A DNA stretch of 9,665 nt from DTU018 sp029550685 (GTDB lineage Bacteria; Bacillota; Syntrophomonadia; Syntrophomonadales; Syntrophomonadaceae). Each line of letters begins with the position of its first letter. Position 1 is the stretch's first letter. The position numbers and the translations under genes were made by a program. The stretch is from the NCBI GenBank assembly GCA_035412805.1, contig DAONVO010000084.1:1-9665 (forward strand), in the 5' to 3' direction. Positions 1-6,433 of this stretch are shown here, piece by piece. Under the pieces are notes generated by a model, which saw only the letters and a list, made by a program, of their open reading frames with translations, searched no databases and was not told the origin of the DNA.

Positions 1-1
1 T

Positions 2-35
2 AACTCCCACAAGCACACATTGTGGGAGTTTTTTT
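2..35 (+). terminator. Rho-independent terminator of an upstream gene
   Basis: A perfect 11-bp stem (2-12 pairs with 20-30) with a 7-nt loop runs directly into a T run ending at 35. It ends a transcript entering from the left of the window and separates it from the acyl-CoA dehydrogenase gene. Confidence 0.88.
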
Positions 36-89
36 CATTTGGCTAAGGCAGTAGTCAATTTGTTGCAGGCGATTTGAATTAAGATATTG

Positions 90-95
90 TATAAT
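90..95 (+). promoter_or_regulatory. Candidate -10 element of the acyl-CoA dehydrogenase promoter
   Basis: A perfect TATAAT lies 57 nt before the ATG at 153, in the only gap between the upstream terminator and the gene. No good -35 box sits at 16-18 bp spacing (bases 67-72 read AGGCGA), so an activator or an imprecise assignment is possible. A weak inverted repeat, AATGT (112-116) and ACATT (125-129), lies just downstream and could be an operator, but it is short. Confidence 0.4.
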
Positions 96-152
96 AAAGA
101 AACGTAATATGAATGTACGGAAGAACATTTATTAAAGGTGGGGATTTAAAAC

Positions 153-1991
153 ATGTCATCGAATTTTATGCACTACAGCCGAGATCATAAATTTATTTTG
201 AAAGAATGGCTGGATCTGGATGTAGTACTGAACACGGAACGTTTTAAGGATGGTTACTCGGTGGACGACATCGACTTTATTCTGGATAATGCTTTGAAGG
301 GATCTAAAGAAGTCATTGCGCCCACTATCGAAGATTCTGACCAAATCGGGGCTAAGTATGAAAATGGTAAAGTGGTTACTCCTGCATCTACTAAAGAAGC
401 GTATTTTTTTATTCAGAATAATGGGTTTTGCGCCAGTAACTATGATCCCAATGATCCATCGGCAGTTCCTCTGTGTGTATTATGGTCCATGCTGGAATAT
501 ATCATTGGAGCCAATCCTTCGCTAGGTACTTTGTATCTGGCCACCGGCGGTGCAGCAGGCCTGATTGAGGATTTTGGCAGCGAAGAACTGAAAAAAACCT
601 ATCTTCCTAAGATGTACAGCGGGCAATGGGCTGGGACTATGGCTTTAACTGAACCTGCTGCTGGCTCTGAGGTTGGCAATATAACTACCCGTGCCATTCC
701 CACCGGTGAACCGGGTGTATACAAGATTAAGGGCAGTAAATGCTTTATCAGTGGTGGAGATCAAGACATCACCGAAAATATAATTCACCTTACTCTGGCG
801 CGTATCGAAGGTGCTCGCAAAGGAACCGCTGGAATATCGCTTTTCGTAATTCCCAAGTACCTGCCCGATGAAAATGGCAATCCTGGAAAGTTTAATGATG
901 TAAGCTGTGCGGGTATCGAACACAAATTAGGTCTGCATGGGAATCCGACCTGCGTGATGAATTTCGGCGAAAATGACGACTGTATTGGTTTTCTGTTGGG
1001 TGATCCTCCGGGTGAAGATGGTGTAGGCCAGGGAATGGCTCAGATGTTCAATATGATGAACGAAGAACGGCTGATGACCGGGCTATCTGCCACTGCATTA
1101 GCAGCAGTTGCTTATCATAATGCGGCTGATTATGCCCGTCAGCGCATCCAGGGTAAAGCTACTGCTAATCCCAAGGGCGATCAAGTGGCTATAATCAACC
1201 ATGAAGACATTCGCCGCGGTCTTATGTTCCAGAAATCCATGATCGAAGCTTTCCGCGCTATGGCAATCAGCACTTTTTACCTGGTGGATATTAAAAAGAA
1301 CAGCAATGATCCGGATAAAGTACAGTGGGCCAGTAACATATCTGATGTTAATATTCCGCTGGTCAAAGCCTTTTGTTCGGACTATGCCCTGGAGTGTATA
1401 AGTGCTGCCCTGCAAATATATGGCGGATATGGTTTTTCGGAAGAATATCCAGTAGCCGAATTATACAGGGATGCCCGGATATATCCTATCTGGGAGGGTA
1501 CCAACTATATACAGGCTATGGATCTGGTAGGTCGCAAGATGACTATGAGAAAAGGCCAGGTTTTTGCCGATTGGCTGAAACACATTACAGATTTTGTTGA
1601 AACTAACAACAGCAACCCTGATTTTGCCAGGGAATTTGAATTGATGAAAAAGGCCCAGCAGCAATTTAATGAAATAGTGGACATCCTTAATAACTGGCGT
1701 AATGATGGTAAAGAGTCACAACTCAAACTATTCGCCACCCGCGTTCTGCATGCGACCGGAAAGTTATATGCAGCCAAACTCTTGTTGGAAATGGCACTAT
1801 TGGCTCAACAAAAGCTGGCCGCTCTTGATAAGGATCACTATGATTATGCTTTCTATCAGGGAAAAGTTGCTTCTGCCCGGTTCTTTGTCCGCAATATTTT
1901 ACCTGAGGTAGGAGCACTGGTTGATATATTAAAGGAACAAGACTGTACGGCCATAGAAGTTGAAGAGGCAGTGCTGGGCATTATCAGCTAA
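153..1991 (+). CDS. Acyl-CoA dehydrogenase, long (about 600-aa) form with extra C-terminal domain
   Basis: This is a 612-aa cytoplasmic FAD enzyme expected to oxidise an acyl-CoA to the 2-enoyl-CoA, passing electrons to an electron-transfer flavoprotein. The N-terminal helical domain covers about residues 40-155. The middle beta domain carries MALTEPAAGSEVG (163-175), the usual flavin/substrate signature. The C-terminal helical domain includes QIYGGYGFSEEYP (421-433) and WEGTNYIQ (447-454), in which Glu448 lies where the catalytic base of short- and medium-chain enzymes lies. Residues from about 470 to 605 form the additional helical domain typical of the DmdC-like/PF12806 subgroup. The start is supported by AAAGGTGGGG at 134-143. 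It appears monocistronic, between two terminators. Such enzymes are often multiplied in syntrophic and beta-oxidising anaerobes. Chain-length specificity cannot be read from the sequence, and nothing links it to the cobalamin genes downstream. Confidence 0.95.
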   Translation: MSSNFMHYSRDHKFILKEWLDLDVVLNTERFKDGYSVDDIDFILDNALKGSKEVIAPTIEDSDQIGAKYENGKVVTPASTKEAYFFIQNNGFCASNYDPNDPSAVPLCVLWSMLEYIIGANPSLGTLYLATGGAAGLIEDFGSEELKKTYLPKMYSGQWAGTMALTEPAAGSEVGNITTRAIPTGEPGVYKIKGSKCFISGGDQDITENIIHLTLARIEGARKGTAGISLFVIPKYLPDENGNPGKFNDVSCAGIEHKLGLHGNPTCVMNFGENDDCIGFLLGDPPGEDGVGQGMAQMFNMMNEERLMTGLSATALAAVAYHNAADYARQRIQGKATANPKGDQVAIINHEDIRRGLMFQKSMIEAFRAMAISTFYLVDIKKNSNDPDKVQWASNISDVNIPLVKAFCSDYALECISAALQIYGGYGFSEEYPVAELYRDARIYPIWEGTNYIQAMDLVGRKMTMRKGQVFADWLKHITDFVETNNSNPDFAREFELMKKAQQQFNEIVDILNNWRNDGKESQLKLFATRVLHATGKLYAAKLLLEMALLAQQKLAALDKDHYDYAFYQGKVASARFFVRNILPEVGALVDILKEQDCTAIEVEEAVLGIIS

Positions 1992-2000
1992 AAAAAGGAA

Positions 2001-2024
2001 AGCCGGGGTTTAATGACCCCGGCT
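2001..2024 (+). terminator. Terminator hairpin, copy 1, cut off from its T tract
   Basis: An 8-bp GC-rich stem (AGCCGGGG at 2001-2008 with CCCCGGCT at 2017-2024) and an 8-nt loop lie 9 nt after the acyl-CoA dehydrogenase stop. It is followed by CAGACTG rather than a T run. Bases 2002-2024 are identical to 2226-2248, where the T-rich tail is present. The upstream flank is A-rich, so on the minus strand this copy is followed by a T-rich tail. Confidence 0.6.
2002..2024. repeat. Left copy of 23-bp direct repeat flanking the MITE
   Basis: Identical to 2226-2248. The preceding and following bases differ between copies (A/C here, T/T on the right), so the duplication is exactly 23 bp. It may be a target duplication of the whole terminator hairpin made on insertion. 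Confidence 0.8.
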
Positions 2025-2061
2025 CAGACTGTCGAAGAGGTCCATTAAAGGTTAGAAGTTC

Positions 2062-2091
2062 GAGATTGCCACGCCCCTCCGGGGCTCGCAA
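2062..2091. repeat. Left inner inverted-repeat arm of the MITE
   Basis: Begins GAGATTGCCACGCC and ends CTCGCAA. It pairs with the arm at 2169-2198 at 24 of 30 positions. It also contains its own small palindrome CCCCTCCGGGG (2074-2084). Confidence 0.75.
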
Positions 2092-2168
2092 TGACACATA
2101 AGATGGCCTTCTGGTATGTCATCGGCCGTTCCGGCACTACCGATGTTCACTATCGTTCACGGCTAATG

Positions 2169-2198
2169 TTGCGAGGAGCGTAGCGGCGTGGCGATCTC
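2169..2198. repeat. Right inner inverted-repeat arm of the MITE
   Basis: Begins TTGCGAGGAGCG and ends GGCGATCTC. It is the partner of 2062-2091. Between the arms is a smaller inverted pair, CATCGG at 2120-2125 and CCGATG at 2140-2145. Confidence 0.75.
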
Positions 2199-2225
2199 TT
2201 TTTAGCAACTTTTTTGACACTCTCT

Positions 2226-2258
2226 GCCGGGGTTTAATGACCCCGGCTTTTACTTTAT
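2226..2258 (+). terminator. Terminator hairpin, copy 2, with T-rich tail (and right direct repeat)
   Basis: The stem GCCGGGG (2226-2232) with CCCCGGC (2241-2247) is followed by TTTTACTTTAT. This looks like the original 3' half of the acyl-CoA dehydrogenase terminator, now displaced 224 bp by the insert. Bases 2226-2248 form the right copy of the 23-bp direct repeat. Confidence 0.75.
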
Positions 2259-2283
2259 CAAAGGTTGATAAAAATTATATAAG
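2255..2283 (+). promoter_or_regulatory. Candidate promoter of the short RNA at about 2290-2407
   Basis: TTATCA (2255-2260, 4 of 6 to the -35 consensus) and TATAAG (2278-2283, 5 of 6 to the -10 consensus) are spaced by 17 bp. Transcription would start near 2290. The region is AT-rich, so chance matches are possible. The -35 box overlaps the tail of the preceding terminator. Confidence 0.4.
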
Positions 2284-2289
2284 AGATCG

Positions 2290-2407
2290 ACAAGGCAACA
2301 CACATATCGGCCCCTTCAAGGTGCTCAGGGCAGACCTGCTGTCATGATGACTACTGCAGAGGGGCGTTCCGGGAAGACGGGGATGTTTACCTGGTCTTCC
2401 TTTTTTT
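2290..2407 (+). ncRNA. Candidate small structured RNA of about 118 nt, family not recognised
   Basis: The stretch lies between a candidate promoter and a strong terminator and contains no plausible ORF. Possible pairings are GCCCCT (2310-2315) with AGGGGC (2360-2365) as a closing stem, AGGT (2319-2322) with ACCT (2334-2337), and alternatively CTGC (2336-2339) with GCAG (2356-2359). The last two share bases and exclude one another, so a switch is conceivable. The terminator precedes the next promoter, so the RNA is either a free-standing small RNA or a remnant leader. I compared it by eye with TPP, fluoride, NiCo, c-di-GMP and SRP RNA motifs and found no convincing match. Confidence 0.4.
2372..2407 (+). 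terminator. Rho-independent terminator of the short RNA
   Basis: GGAAGAC (2372-2378) pairs perfectly with GTCTTCC (2394-2400) around a 15-nt loop and is followed by seven T (2401-2407), then a second T run after one G. Confidence 0.85.
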
Positions 2408-2423
2408 GTTTTTTTATAATGAT

Positions 2424-2452
2424 TTGGTATCAACGAGATGCTGTGCTATAAT
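2424..2452 (+). promoter_or_regulatory. Sigma-A type promoter, extended -10, for the cobalamin operon
   Basis: TTGGTA (2424-2429) lies 17 bp before a perfect TATAAT (2447-2452) preceded by TGC, giving an extended -10. The expected transcript start is near 2459, about 18 nt before the riboswitch P1 stem. This is the best promoter in the window. Confidence 0.75.
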
Positions 2453-2476
2453 TACCCACAGTACAACTACATATCC

Positions 2477-2628
2477 ATCAGGTAGCACTAGGGTGCTTTA
2501 AAAGGGAAAGCGGTGCAAATCCGCTGCAGTTCCCCCTACTGTGTTGGTGACGAAATCCGTAAGAGCCACTGGGGTAACCGGGAAGGGACGGATAGTAGGA
2601 TGAACCTGAGCCAGGAGACCTGCCTGAT
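2477..2628 (+). promoter_or_regulatory. Cobalamin (B12) riboswitch aptamer
   Basis: The conserved blocks appear in order: GTGCTTTAAAAGGGAA (2493-2508), GCGGTGCAAATCCGC (2510-2524), CCCCTACTGTG (2532-2542), GACGAA (2549-2554), GCCACTGGGG (2565-2574), CGGGAAGG (2579-2586), GATGAACCTGA near 2599-2609 and the B12 box GAGCCAGGAGACCTGCC (2608-2624). ATCAGG (2477-2482) and CCTGAT (2623-2628) form a perfect closing P1 stem. In this family, binding of a cobalamin lowers expression of the genes downstream. The next genes encode a candidate corrinoid capture and uptake system, which fits. Confidence 0.95.
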
Positions 2629-2672
2629 TAGGAAGTATCGACGAACTTCGGGGCAAGAAGGGAGGAGAAAAC

Positions 2673-2714
2673 ATGAGGTGTCTTTCACCACCTGTCTGCT
2701 GCCCGGATCGTTAA
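2673..2714 (+). CDS. Possible 13-residue leader peptide in the riboswitch expression platform
   Basis: A very good Shine-Dalgarno stretch, AAGGGAGGAG (2658-2667), lies 5 nt before ATG 2673. The ORF encodes MRCLSPPVCCPDR, with three cysteines in 13 residues, and its TAA (2712-2714) falls in the loop of the terminator hairpin. A translating ribosome would cover the 5' arm of that terminator. It may instead be an incidental ATG after a purine-rich antiterminator or SD-like segment. No family is known to me for the peptide. Confidence 0.35.
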   Translation: MRCLSPPVCCPDR

Positions 2715-2728
2715 TGATCCGGTTTTTT
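2703..2728 (+). terminator. Riboswitch-controlled terminator
   Basis: CCGGATC (2703-2709) pairs with GATCCGG (2716-2722) around a 6-nt loop, followed by six T. It lies 75 nt after the aptamer, in the usual place for a transcription-attenuating expression platform. A short alternative pairing that would open its base is GGGCA (2651-2655) with TGCCC (2700-2704). The exact antiterminator is uncertain. Confidence 0.85.
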
Positions 2729-2826
2729 GCGTTTAGGAAGGATTAGCTGACTTTTCATCAGGTGGTCTTGTGTTTATTTTTACTTTTCACGGTTAAATGA
2801 GAGTATACATAGTAAGGGTGTGTAAT

Positions 2827-5301
2827 ATGAGACTGTATAAAGATCTTGTGTATAAACTATTGACGGTCATTTTAATAACCGTATTTTCACTGCTGCCTAA
2901 TGGATCTGTTTGGGCAGCAGGAACTGATGTAACAGTTAGTATTAAAAAGGTACAAAACTACTATAAGCAACAGCCTGCTGTGGATGAATGGGAAACCTTG
3001 GCTTTAAGATGGTCGGGAATGGCCCCGGTTGGCGATCTGGAATTTGCTGATCGTCCGGTGCAGCCGACTGACTATGCCAAGGTCATTTTGGGATCTATTG
3101 CTGCTGGCAAGGATAAGGAACATATCAATGGTTTAATTGGCGCTCTGCAGGCTATGCAAAGGCCGGGAGGTTATTTCTCTGTTGATGACAGCGCCCCCAC
3201 TTTAAATCAAACCATATGGCCGTTAATAGCATTGGACTTTGCAAAGGTCAATGGATATAGCACCAATTTTGATAGGCAAGCAGCCGTACAATACATGGTT
3301 TACCAGCAAGATTCAGGAGGAGGTTTCGATGAATCAGGCTGGGGTGTGGATGTGGACTCTACCGCTCATGCCCTGATCAGTCTGGTACCTTACCGGGAAC
3401 AAGCTGATGTTAAACCGGCCATTGATAAAGCACTGGAGTATCTAAAAAGCCAGCAGTATGCCAACAGTGGATTTGGGGGATGGGGATCTGTAAATCCAGA
3501 TACCACCGCTGTTGTAATCGAAGCTTTAATCGCCTTGGGCATTGATCCTACTGCACCGGAGTGGGTACGGGGAGATAAAACCATGGTAGATGTGCTGATA
3601 GAATTCCAGTCTGGGCAAGGCTGGTTTGTATACAGCACTGAAGCAAGTCCTTGGAATGATCCCACTAAACCTAACCGGGTATCCACCCGTAATGCCTTGC
3701 TAGCTCTGGGTGACCTGGCAGCAGGAAAATCCAAGTATCAATCGATAATGCCCACCATCGAAAAGCCCAATAATGGAACTCCAAATAACCCGGGCGATGC
3801 CGGAACTGATGTCTCCACGTCCGGGACAGTTTTCATAACCATCGTGGGCGATCCTTCAACCGGCATTATTTTACCACGCCAGGCCTGGTCATGGACTACC
3901 GGGGCTCCTACTGTTTTGGATGCTCTAATAGGCATTCTGGAGCAAAAAGGTATCCCTTACAGTATCCATGCCAATGGGTATGTGACCAGCTTAGGCGGAT
4001 TATCCGAAAAAAAACCCGGTTACCCATTGAGCGGATGGCTATACTCGGTGAATGGACAGTTTTTTCCTGCGGGTGCCAATCAGGTACGAGTATGTCATGA
4101 GGATGATATCCGCTGGCTCTACACCCTGGACGGAGGCAAGGATGTTGGTAATCCTTACTCGGATATAGAGGTGCCAGAGCCTGTTATAGAAGCATCTGAA
4201 AAAGATCCAGAGTTAGCAGCATTATTGACTTGGGCAGAAGACACCATGAAGACACTGAAAGCCATGCTGGCAAATATCAGAGAGGAATCGAACAGCTTTC
4301 AGCGCGGCAGTATTATGGACGAGCAGCTGCACCGGGAGTTAAATGAACAGTTGAACCGCCATAGTGTAAATTTGAGCGGTCAAATTGATGAGAAAAACTT
4401 GTGGTTGGTTGACCCTCAGAAGGAGATCATATTTTGTTTTCCTGCCCAGAATAGGAATTATCCGTTGCTGGTAACGGTAAGGGAAGAAACTACCGCAGAG
4501 TTTTCCAGGTCCAATGACTTAGTAACGGGTGTTTTCACCATTGATATGCAGCAAGGCAGCCTGACCAATCCCGCTGTCGTAGCAATAAGAGCGGCTATAC
4601 CAGCTGAGGCCGGTAGCCTCTTTCCTGCTCATTATGATCCAGCCAGTCAGCAATGGCTGCCCCTACCCGGCGCAGTAGACTGGGAGGAAGGCTGGATAGT
4701 GTTTGAGATTTACCAGCCGGGACAATATGGGGTTTTGTCGGTTGCCAGGGTTGTGGATTATCAGGCTAACCATGAAATATTGGATCCTACCGAGTTTTTA
4801 ATTAAACGCGGTGTAATTAAAGGAACCGGACAGGGTTTTGAATGGGAGAAAACCTTAAGCAGGGCTGAGCTGGCTCAGATGCTGTATTGCCTGTCTGGCT
4901 CGCCGGTTCCGGCATTCCAGTCAAGGTTCTTGGATGTAGGAGAAGAGCAGTGGTTCACGCCGGCAGTAATCTTTATGACGGAGCAAGAGGTTATGGTAGG
5001 TTATCCCAGCGGACATTTCTATCCAGACGGGTTGGTCAACCGTTATCAGATGGCTTCTATTTTGGACCGCTGGCTAAAGGCGTATGATGTTCAACTACAG
5101 CCGAACCAGGAGCTAATGCCCGGTGATGAGCTACCAGCGTGGGCAGCTGAGTCGGTAAGCTGCATACTGAATGCGGGGATAATGACACCGGTATCCGGTA
5201 CTTTTGCCGGGGAACAATTGATAAACCGAAAAGAGGCATCAGTTTTTATTTACCGAGCTTGGCTGGCTTTGGAAAAGAAAAAGGCTGATTTGCCAAGCTG
5301 A
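2827..5301 (+). CDS. SLH-anchored, intrinsic-factor/transcobalamin-like surface protein (putative corrinoid-binding)
   Basis: The start at 2827 (824 aa) is preferred: AAGGGTG (2814-2820) precedes it by 6 nt and the product begins with a clean signal peptide, while the in-frame ATG at 2797 has no ribosome site. Numbering from 2827: the signal peptide covers 1-30, with cleavage probably at VWA|A. Residues about 80-300 hold four prenyltransferase/squalene-oxidase-type helical repeats with Gly/Trp-rich turns (SGGGFDESGWG, SGFGGWG). Residues 333-438 form a DUF4430, transcobalamin C-terminal-like domain with GYPLSGWLYSVNGQFF and a following GANQV. A Lys/Glu-rich helix lies near 455-515, and 515-640 is a beta-rich part I do not recognise. 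Residues about 645-815 hold three degenerate SLH repeats (FLDVGEEQWFTPAV, GYPSGHFYPDGLVNRYQMA, INRKEAS), which attach to cell-wall polymer. Barrel plus DUF4430 is the domain order of animal intrinsic factor. With the B12 riboswitch upstream and an ECF transporter downstream, surface capture of cobalamin is the likely job. Binding itself is inferred. Confidence 0.85.
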   Translation: MRLYKDLVYKLLTVILITVFSLLPNGSVWAAGTDVTVSIKKVQNYYKQQPAVDEWETLALRWSGMAPVGDLEFADRPVQPTDYAKVILGSIAAGKDKEHINGLIGALQAMQRPGGYFSVDDSAPTLNQTIWPLIALDFAKVNGYSTNFDRQAAVQYMVYQQDSGGGFDESGWGVDVDSTAHALISLVPYREQADVKPAIDKALEYLKSQQYANSGFGGWGSVNPDTTAVVIEALIALGIDPTAPEWVRGDKTMVDVLIEFQSGQGWFVYSTEASPWNDPTKPNRVSTRNALLALGDLAAGKSKYQSIMPTIEKPNNGTPNNPGDAGTDVSTSGTVFITIVGDPSTGIILPRQAWSWTTGAPTVLDALIGILEQKGIPYSIHANGYVTSLGGLSEKKPGYPLSGWLYSVNGQFFPAGANQVRVCHEDDIRWLYTLDGGKDVGNPYSDIEVPEPVIEASEKDPELAALLTWAEDTMKTLKAMLANIREESNSFQRGSIMDEQLHRELNEQLNRHSVNLSGQIDEKNLWLVDPQKEIIFCFPAQNRNYPLLVTVREETTAEFSRSNDLVTGVFTIDMQQGSLTNPAVVAIRAAIPAEAGSLFPAHYDPASQQWLPLPGAVDWEEGWIVFEIYQPGQYGVLSVARVVDYQANHEILDPTEFLIKRGVIKGTGQGFEWEKTLSRAELAQMLYCLSGSPVPAFQSRFLDVGEEQWFTPAVIFMTEQEVMVGYPSGHFYPDGLVNRYQMASILDRWLKAYDVQLQPNQELMPGDELPAWAAESVSCILNAGIMTPVSGTFAGEQLINRKEASVFIYRAWLALEKKKADLPS

Positions 5302-5312
5302 AAGGTTAGATA

Positions 5313-6401
5313 ATGATGAGAAGACGGATAGCAGTTGGTGCTCTGCTACTGTTGCTGCTGGTTGTTGCCGGTTGTGGAACGGAACCAATTAGCAGTAACA
5401 GCGAAAATCAAGCGACGTCGCCGCAAATTACAGGTGAAGAATCAATGCTGCTGGTGCTGGAACCGATAGCACCAGAGGAAGCTCATGAACAGGAAGATTC
5501 CGTAACTGAGTCGGAGATCTCCACCCAGAGTGAGGAAGCTGAACCAGTAGCCACAGCCAGTGAAGACTCCTGCATTTTGTATTTAAGTCGAAACTTTGGC
5601 CGGGAGATATTGGACAGCCAGCAGGTAAAAGTCAATTCAGCCGGCAGTCTTATGGACTATATGCGGGGAGAATGGCTAGTCAAAACCGGTTATGGGGGCG
5701 CATTCGTCCAGGGAATCAATGGCCTGGAATCTACCAATAGTTCCGGACAACGCTTTGACTGGTTTTTCTACGTCAATGGTGTGGCCGCGCCTGTAGGGGC
5801 TAATCAGATTAATCCATCCCCCGGACACATCATCTGGTGGGATTATCATCCCTGGAGCAACGGTCCTGGGCAGCCGGCGATAATTGGCTGCTATCCACAG
5901 CCTCTGAAAGACAGTGGGGTTCTGATCCTTGCTACACAACGCTGGATGGAGCTAGCCCGGCAATGCCGGGAAGCTATGGGTGCCAGTGGGATTCGCTCGG
6001 TAGAGATTGCTGATCTAATTCAGAATATACCTCTTTTGGAGCGCCCTACTACTCCGGTGATGGTGATCGGTGCCTGGACCGAATTAGAGGAATACTCCTA
6101 CTTTCAAGAGTGGAATGAGTCTTATCGACGGAACGGGTCCAGTGTACATTTTACTAGCAATGGGGTTGAACTATTGGCAGTTGACGGTAAAATTAAGCGG
6201 GTCCTGGGAGAAGGGACTGGAGTGATAGTTGCCAGCGGTAAGGGCCTGGGAGATAATAACCCTCTGTGGCTGGTTGCTGGATTCGATGATCAGGGAGTAA
6301 AAGAAGCAGCCCGGATTTTATGTTCACATCCAGAGGAGCTACGCTGGAAATATGGACTGGCGGTGCAGGGTGGTCAAATTATAGCCCTACCTGCAGATTA
6401 A
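5313..6401 (+). CDS. Lipoprotein with DUF4430-like domain and unrecognised C-terminal domain
   Basis: This 362-aa protein has a lipoprotein signal: Arg-rich start, a Leu-rich core and lipobox VAGC with Cys21 as the lipidated residue. Residues about 25-85 are an acidic Ser/Glu linker. Residues about 86-185 resemble DUF4430, with FDWFFYVNGVAAPVGANQI (148-166) and IIWWDYHPW (173-181), parallel to the GWLYSVNG and GANQV of the preceding gene. Residues 200-362 are a separate mixed alpha/beta part with VIVASGKGLGDNNPLWLVAG (304-323) followed by DDQGVKEAARIL (325-336), unknown to me. SD AAAGG (5301-5305) lies 7 nt before the ATG, and a second ATG follows at 5316. The gap to the preceding gene is 11 nt, so the two are surely co-transcribed. 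The likely role is as membrane-tethered partner passing ligand from the wall-anchored protein to the ECF transporter. This is inference, as substrate-binding lipoproteins are not usual in ECF systems. Confidence 0.8.
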   Translation: MMRRRIAVGALLLLLLVVAGCGTEPISSNSENQATSPQITGEESMLLVLEPIAPEEAHEQEDSVTESEISTQSEEAEPVATASEDSCILYLSRNFGREILDSQQVKVNSAGSLMDYMRGEWLVKTGYGGAFVQGINGLESTNSSGQRFDWFFYVNGVAAPVGANQINPSPGHIIWWDYHPWSNGPGQPAIIGCYPQPLKDSGVLILATQRWMELARQCREAMGASGIRSVEIADLIQNIPLLERPTTPVMVIGAWTELEEYSYFQEWNESYRRNGSSVHFTSNGVELLAVDGKIKRVLGEGTGVIVASGKGLGDNNPLWLVAGFDDQGVKEAARILCSHPEELRWKYGLAVQGGQIIALPAD

Positions 6402-6433
6402 GACATGTATCATTGAGGTTATGAGGATTAAAT

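Larger units (their letters stand above)
2025..2225. mobile_element. Miniature inverted-repeat element (MITE/REP-like) inserted in a terminator
   Basis: A 201-bp non-coding insert is flanked by a 23-bp exact direct repeat. Its outer ends are imperfect inverted repeats: 2026-2041 matches the reverse complement of 2208-2223 at 12 of 16 positions, including TGTC near each tip. Inside these lies a longer inverted pair, 2062-2091 against 2169-2198 (24 of 30 match), with the motifs GAGATTGCCACGCC and TTGCGAGGAGCG...GGCGATCTC. From memory, this motif family (CGCAATGACA / TGTCATTGCGAG with AATCTC) is a widespread dispersed bacterial repeat. No ORF of note is present, so mobilisation would be in trans. 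Confidence 0.7.

Noticed and set aside
645..923. Minus-strand ORFs inside the acyl-CoA dehydrogenase and other genes (e.g. 645-923, 1098-1415, 3390-3734, 8626-8967)
   Set aside because: All lie antisense to well-supported genes and show no domain or credible start site. They are frame shadows.
153..1991. Acyl-CoA dehydrogenase as part of the cobalamin system
   Set aside because: It has its own promoter region and terminator and is separated by over 800 bases with a new promoter and riboswitch. Adjacency alone does not link them.
2290..2407. TPP, fluoride, NiCo, c-di-GMP riboswitch or SRP RNA
   Set aside because: Fragments such as GATGACTACTGC or ACCTG...TGCAG look similar, but the other required conserved blocks and their order are absent.
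2415..2420. Second TATAAT as a promoter -10
   Set aside because: No -35 match at 16-18 bp, and it lies in the T-rich tail of a terminator. The site at 2447-2452 has both -35 and extended -10 elements.
2513..2746. 77-codon plus-strand ORF across the riboswitch
   Set aside because: It is fully explained by the conserved cobalamin riboswitch and its terminator, and has no plausible protein character.
2797..2826. Upstream in-frame ATG as start of the SLH protein
   Set aside because: No ribosome site precedes 2797 and it would place ten extra residues before a complete signal peptide. ATG 2827 has AAGGGTG at good spacing.
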